DNA of 60,000 nucleotides from Antedon mediterranea (lineage: Eukaryota > Echinodermata > Crinoidea > Comatulida > Antedonidae). The stretch's first letter is position 1, and each line of letters opens with the position of its first letter. Below, piece after piece: positions 59,001-60,000 of this stretch. The translations under genes were made by a program, and so were the position numbers. Under the pieces are notes generated by a model. That model was not told the origin of the DNA. It searched no databases and worked only from the letters and a program-made list of their open reading frames with translations. The stretch is from assembly GCF_964355755.1 (NCBI RefSeq), contig NC_092670.1:39607795-39667794 (forward strand). The letters run 5' to 3'.

Positions 59001-60000
59001 TTGTCCATGGCAACAGGTTCAACCCAAGACACAACCGCTGTTGCTAATCCAGGATCTGTTCCAATTGTAAACGATTCAGTACAGTTTTCAAAATAAGGCG
59101 ATTTCAAATCTAATCAAAGAAAGAAAAAACATGTTGCATGAAATATGAGAATAAAACCCAAGAACTGATAAGGGCTGACTAGCATCAGAAGTTAACAACA
59201 AAGATTAGATATTTTCCAATATTTACCTCTAACAGTTACTGCAAATGTGCATGTAGCCACATTGCCATAAACATCAATTGCTGTATATATTATAACAAAT
59301 GTTCCAATATTAAACTCATCACCACTCATCTTTGGAGAAGACGAAAGTGTTACAGCCAACCCAGAATTGTCAGATACTTCAGCTTTTGTCCAGTTGACAA
59401 AAGCGGTTGAACTTCCATTTCGAAGCATAACAAGTGTATTGTTAGGACAGGTAAGATCCGGAACAACATTATCTATAAAATATAGAAAACTTTTGTAATC
59501 CTGGGATTGTACAAAACCAGTATAGGAAAGTATAATACAGTGATGTTACAGTATAATAAATATAAATCAAACATTTGTAAAAAACTACTTTACTTTTTAT
59601 AAACCCCTAGAATATGGAAGTTATTTTAATTTCTGCCTAGAACAAAACAAACAAGGCAAACACCTAAAAAATGAAATCTGTGGAATGGCTTTACTAGAAA
59701 TGTTTATGTGCACCTTTGTCAATACAGTACATCCGTTCTAGTTGGAGCCATGCCCAGTTAATAGTCTAATGTATACAAGTTTTACCTATAATTTCAATGT
59801 TAAAAGAACATGTAGTGTTCACATTGCCAGAACCATCTGTAGCATTAACATAAACGGTGTGATTTCTAATAGACAATGTTGCGCCTTGCTGTATACTGGT
59901 AGTGATGTTAGGGTCTACACCAGAGTTATCTGTAGCAGTAGTAGTTGGTGACCACATTACAGATGTAGAATCCGTTGTGGTGTCTGTGTAGTCCACAACA
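32554..60000 (-). CDS. adhesion GPCR with at least 37 HYR repeats, 5' end outside the window
   Basis: A minus-strand gene of 51 exons in the window, with GT-AG (or GC-AG) sites and consistent phases throughout, encoding about 4,015 residues to the stop at 32556-32554. Domain order is 37 hyalin (HYR) repeats, EGF, Ig-like, SEA-like, Cys-rich HRM-like linker, GAIN, GPS, seven TM helices and a cytoplasmic tail. HYR repeats are adhesive beta-sandwich modules; GAIN/GPS drives self-cleavage and a tethered peptide activates the receptor. It should be a surface receptor for cell or matrix contact. The phase sum from EGF to stop closes exactly, and no internal stop or frameshift was found, so the gene looks functional. 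Start codon and signal peptide lie beyond 60000. Confidence 0.92.
33597..33812 (-). mobile_element. tRNA-derived SINE (TAGCTTGGTGG family), copy 1
   Basis: On the minus strand, GGAGCTGTAGCTTGGTGGTT holds the A box. The B-box region is disrupted by a ~22 bp local duplication (CAGGACCTTTGGATTTAGAGG twice on the plus strand). It shares its body (GCACAAACTCGCCAATTACAG on the plus strand) with the copy at 37115-37342. It lies in the intron between the TM4 and TM2-TM3 exons. Confidence 0.7.
34304..34340 (-). ncRNA. hammerhead-ribozyme-like core, candidate
   Basis: On the minus strand CTGAGGA is followed by an imperfect stem (TCAA / TTGA) and then CGAAACGTC. CUGANGA...GAAAC(GUC) is the core typical of ribozymes at Penelope-like element ends. 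Stem II next to the core is mismatched. It lies in a GPCR intron. Confidence 0.35.
35182..35312. mobile_element. MITE, GTCTACACTATCAAAC family, copy 3
   Basis: Ends AGCTCCGTCAAACACTATC and GATACTGTAGACAGGGCTT, with shared interior GTGATATGACATCATCATG. It lies in the GPCR intron directly after the GPS exon, only 11 bp from its donor. Confidence 0.8.
35323..35490 (-). CDS. GPCR GPS exon (autoproteolysis site)
   Basis: 168 bp, phase 0-0. ETTCVFWDFKLYGDVGGWSS, then DGCYL, then RQVCQCDHLTNFAVLM. All four GPS Cys, both Trp and the HL/T cleavage triad are present, so self-cleavage and the tethered agonist (TNFAVLM) should work. The exon start and its acceptor are embedded in a ~52 bp tandem repeat (see 35455-35655). 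Confidence 0.92.
35455..35655 (+). repeat. tandem ~52 bp repeat (4 copies) overlapping the GPS exon acceptor
   Basis: Unit core is ACAGGTGGTCTCATTATTAT followed by TGGATATCTACATACAAG and an A-rich spacer. The first copy contains the start of the GPS exon and its acceptor (minus strand TGTATGTAG/ATATCC). The other three copies repeat the acceptor and part of the coding sequence inside the intron, with small changes. Confidence 0.85.
35669..37048 (-). CDS. GPCR GAIN domain exons
   Basis: Exons 37048-36902 (EEVITAVNNITSGSDNITS), 36608-36251 (SRIIESLEEQLAIV, ASVSIYIPPGVSS) and 35844-35669 (EFRVITVVYNDSSLFPTT, VISLSIPGVELNNLPEPIT). The first is helical (subdomain A), and the last two give the beta-rich subdomain B, ending in the L-P-x-P-I-x-x-x-F strand that precedes the GPS. 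No unusual residues seen. Confidence 0.85.
35975..36096 (+). mobile_element. tRNA-derived SINE, 5'-truncated copy
   Basis: Matches the 3' half of the SINE at 32233-32537 (TGACCGGGGTGAGAATGTGC, GTGCTATATATAACAATGAAC, ATT tail). The tRNA head is missing. It lies in a GAIN-region intron. Confidence 0.7.
37115..37342 (-). mobile_element. tRNA-derived SINE (TAGCTTGGTGG family), copy 2
   Basis: Minus strand: A box TAGCTTGGTGG and B box GGGTTCAATCC with tRNA-like spacing, then a unique body ending near 37115. It lies in a GPCR intron, about 35 bp beyond the donor of exon 37502-37378. Confidence 0.8.
37378..37852 (-). CDS. GPCR Cys-rich linker, HRM-like (two exons)
   Basis: Exons 37852-37751 (ERCSGGMIGDVTFEPADVGQ, then FCPQ) and 37502-37378 (MQANCTCYSDG...CQVEYQNCGRDATADELLER). 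The C-G-x(4)-F-x-P-A-x-x-G-x(6)-C-P layout resembles a degenerate hormone-receptor motif, which often sits between ligand modules and GAIN. A MITE (37701-37565) fills the intron between them and a SINE (about 37115-37342) abuts the second exon. Confidence 0.6.
37565..37701. mobile_element. MITE, GTCTACACTATCAAAC family, copy 4
   Basis: Ends AAGCTTTCAAACACTATCAA and TGATGGTGTAGACAGAGCTT, with interior GTGATATGACATCATCGTG. It lies in the intron between the two HRM-like exons. Confidence 0.8.
38096..38711 (-). CDS. GPCR SEA-like module (two exons)
   Basis: Exons 38711-38599 and 38303-38096. The frame reads VVMSFLTLTYNSALADTMSE, then FVQVRKLSSGSVIADVNIY, then LLAETEGFIDADSIAVFSTG. The GSVIA segment sits where SEA domains cleave themselves (G/SVVV). 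SEA modules precede GAIN in several adhesion GPCRs. The two exons together are a multiple of three. Confidence 0.75.
39187..39450 (-). CDS. GPCR Ig-like domain exon
   Basis: 264 bp, phase 1-1. ATFHCNITYSVDWRWYKDNE gives the B-strand Cys and core Trp, and SLDNQGYYYCKAFG gives the D-x-G-x-Y-x-C motif with F-strand Cys. This is a complete single Ig fold. The donor is GTTACT. Confidence 0.85.
39624..39737 (-). CDS. GPCR EGF-like exon
   Basis: A 114 bp phase 1-1 exon encoding DSCTSNPCMNGGTC...FVCKCPILYEGDIC. All six Cys of an EGF domain are present with typical spacing. The Ca-binding D-x-D/N-E consensus is absent, so it is probably a non-calcium EGF. It lies between the HYR repeats and the Ig-like domain. 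Confidence 0.9.
39785..39920. mobile_element. MITE, GTCTACACTATCAAAC family, copy 5
   Basis: Ends AGTTCTGTCTACACTATCAG and AAACAGAGCTT (part of the right terminus deleted). It lies in the GPCR intron between the EGF exon and the last HYR exon. Confidence 0.8.
39967..40628 (-). CDS. GPCR last two HYR exons
   Basis: Exons 40628-40386 (PIFQTCPVSIV, SDNSSNTAECTFNVTVEG) and 40206-39967 (PVLDCPGEIIV, GVDQSGNNATCQFEITVGG). Both are phase 1-1 and closer to the diverged N-terminal set than to the B-A array. They join the EGF exon. Confidence 0.9.
41318..50302 (-). CDS. GPCR tandem array of nine two-exon (B-A) HYR units
   Basis: B exons (252 bp, EPMLTCPDNIDVALTD, WTCSRESGDQF, ATDVYGNMAECTF): 50302-50051, 48275-48024, 47540-47289, 46804-46553, 46060-45809, 45302-45051, 44547-44296, 43836-43585, 43139-42888. 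A exons (258 bp, PVVSCPSDIDVFTTNG, YDVIVTGSGTNYDSSGQ, AEDIFGNSANCSF): 48652-48395, 47915-47658, 47181-46924, 46444-46187, 45693-45436, 44938-44681, 44187-43930, 43492-43235, and a diverged last member 41569-41318. The core units repeat every ~700-760 bp with similar introns, so they arose by recent tandem duplication. Five A exons (46187 to 43235 ends) use GC donors. Confidence 0.92.
41570..42887. other. GPCR intron, 1.3 kb, no feature
   Basis: AT-rich intron between the last B exon (43139-42888) and the diverged A exon (41569-41318). It is much longer than the other introns of the array. No coding sequence or clear repeat was recognised. Confidence 0.5.
48653..50050. other. GPCR intron, 1.4 kb, no clear feature
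   Basis: Intron between the first B exon (50302-50051) and the first A exon (48652-48395). It ends near 49321 with an (AAT)n tract after a stretch that could be a retroelement 3' end. A 104-codon minus-strand frame (49607-49921) has no domain. Confidence 0.45.
50496..60000 (-). CDS. GPCR N-terminal HYR exons 1-17 (diverged set)
   Basis: One HYR per exon, all starting with the last two bases of an Asp codon and ending in G of a Gly codon (phase 1-1). Exons: 60000-59786 (partial), 59472-59227, 59109-58867, 58090-57830, 56960-56718, 56158-55916, 55814-55572, 55057-54815, 54418-54176, 53984-53733, 53425-53189, 52911-52666, 52475-52230, 52041-51799, 51472-51233, 51076-50834, 50750-50496. Each shows the HYR pattern: CP near the start, W or V before TDN, and A-D-x-x-G-N-x-x-x-C-x-F near the end. 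Examples are PVVTCPSNI and ATDAAGNEATCTF. They differ from each other much more than the array downstream does, so this set is older. Confidence 0.9.
52096..52200 (+). mobile_element. tRNA-derived SINE (TAGCTTGGTGG family), copy 3
   Basis: Plus strand: TAGCTTGGTGG A box (52107) and GGGTTCAATCC B box (52148). It is opposite in orientation to the other two copies and appears short. It lies in a GPCR intron. Confidence 0.75.
55347..55495 (+). repeat. dispersed repeat, copy 1
   Basis: About 150 bp starting GTGAGGAAGCACATCC and ending in a T tract and TTTACAT. It is nearly identical to 56278-56427 in the same orientation. It contains GGTTCAAATTC, which resembles a B box. It lies in a GPCR intron. 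Confidence 0.8.
56278..56427 (+). repeat. dispersed repeat, copy 2
   Basis: Second copy of the 55347-55495 repeat, one HYR exon pair upstream in the gene and followed by a minisatellite. Confidence 0.8.
56428..56672 (+). repeat. minisatellite, ~12-24 bp units
   Basis: Irregular tandem array of TTGGTGTTTAAC and TGGTATTTAATT type units. It lies in a GPCR intron directly after the dispersed repeat and about 45 bp from the donor of exon 56960-56718. Confidence 0.85.
57212..57650. mobile_element. 439 bp MITE with TTAA target duplication (piggyBac-like)
   Basis: Starts AGATGTATTGTCCCTTTGA and ends TCAAGGGACAATACATCT. It is flanked by TTAA on both sides (57208-57211 and 57651-57654), the piggyBac target. 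No transposase. It lies in a GPCR intron. Confidence 0.85.
58140..58860. other. GPCR intron, no gene
   Basis: AT-rich intron between HYR exons 59109-58867 and 58090-57830, with an (AAAT)n tract at about 58258-58279. Nothing else is recognised. Confidence 0.5.

Overview
The window looks like nuclear DNA of an invertebrate deuterostome, most likely an echinoderm. The reasons are an intron-rich adhesion GPCR built from dozens of hyalin (HYR) repeats, an AT-rich background scattered with the palindrome AGGCCT, tRNA-derived SINEs, many short inverted-repeat transposons, and Ty3/gypsy and RAG1-N-terminus-like mobile genes. The species cannot be fixed from the sequence alone.

Left part (1-13.7 kb): no convincing host gene. 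It holds a tandem duplication of a ~1.43 kb unit (108-1534, 1535-2969), a dispersed motif TTAGTGTCACTTCGTG, several MITEs (3491-3615, 4514-4861 with an internal tRNA-like promoter, 5484-5883 with a TAA target duplication, 11502-11686, 12696-12854), and a ~2.9 kb fold-back element (5933-8798).

Retroelement nest (13.7-22.9 kb): a decayed minus-strand Ty3/gypsy element (gag 22902 to integrase end 13675) is interrupted inside its integrase by a plus-strand LTR-type element (13812-18775). The inserted element keeps a gag-like ORF, the last part of an integrase fused to a PHD finger, and an unrecognised third ORF with a C2H2-like motif. A splice donor lies in its terminal repeat, and splice acceptors abut the start codons of ORF1 and ORF3.

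RAG1-N-terminus-like gene (23.8-29.3 kb, minus strand): one exon carries a Zn-binding Cys cluster, an HxxxCxxC pair, a RAG1-type RING finger and a following zinc motif. Spliced downstream exons run to a C-terminal EQGGE-H-FN block. The arrangement fits the N-RAG-TP group of mobile genes (RAG1 N-terminal region without the RAG1 DDE core). An in-frame stop, frame breaks, a phase gap and inserted repeats suggest a decaying copy. Exon boundaries here come from GT-AG sites read by eye.

Adhesion GPCR (32.55-60.0 kb, minus strand, 5' end outside the window): 51 exons in the window encode about 4,000 residues: 37 HYR domains, one EGF, one Ig-like domain, a SEA-like module, a Cys-rich HRM-like linker, a GAIN region with a good GPS, seven TM helices and a Ser-rich tail. 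All HYR exons are symmetric phase 1-1. A two-exon B-A unit has been amplified to nine tandem copies (41.3-50.3 kb). Five consecutive A exons share a GC instead of GT splice donor. SINEs and MITEs sit in the introns, and one SINE lies only 16 bp beyond the stop codon.
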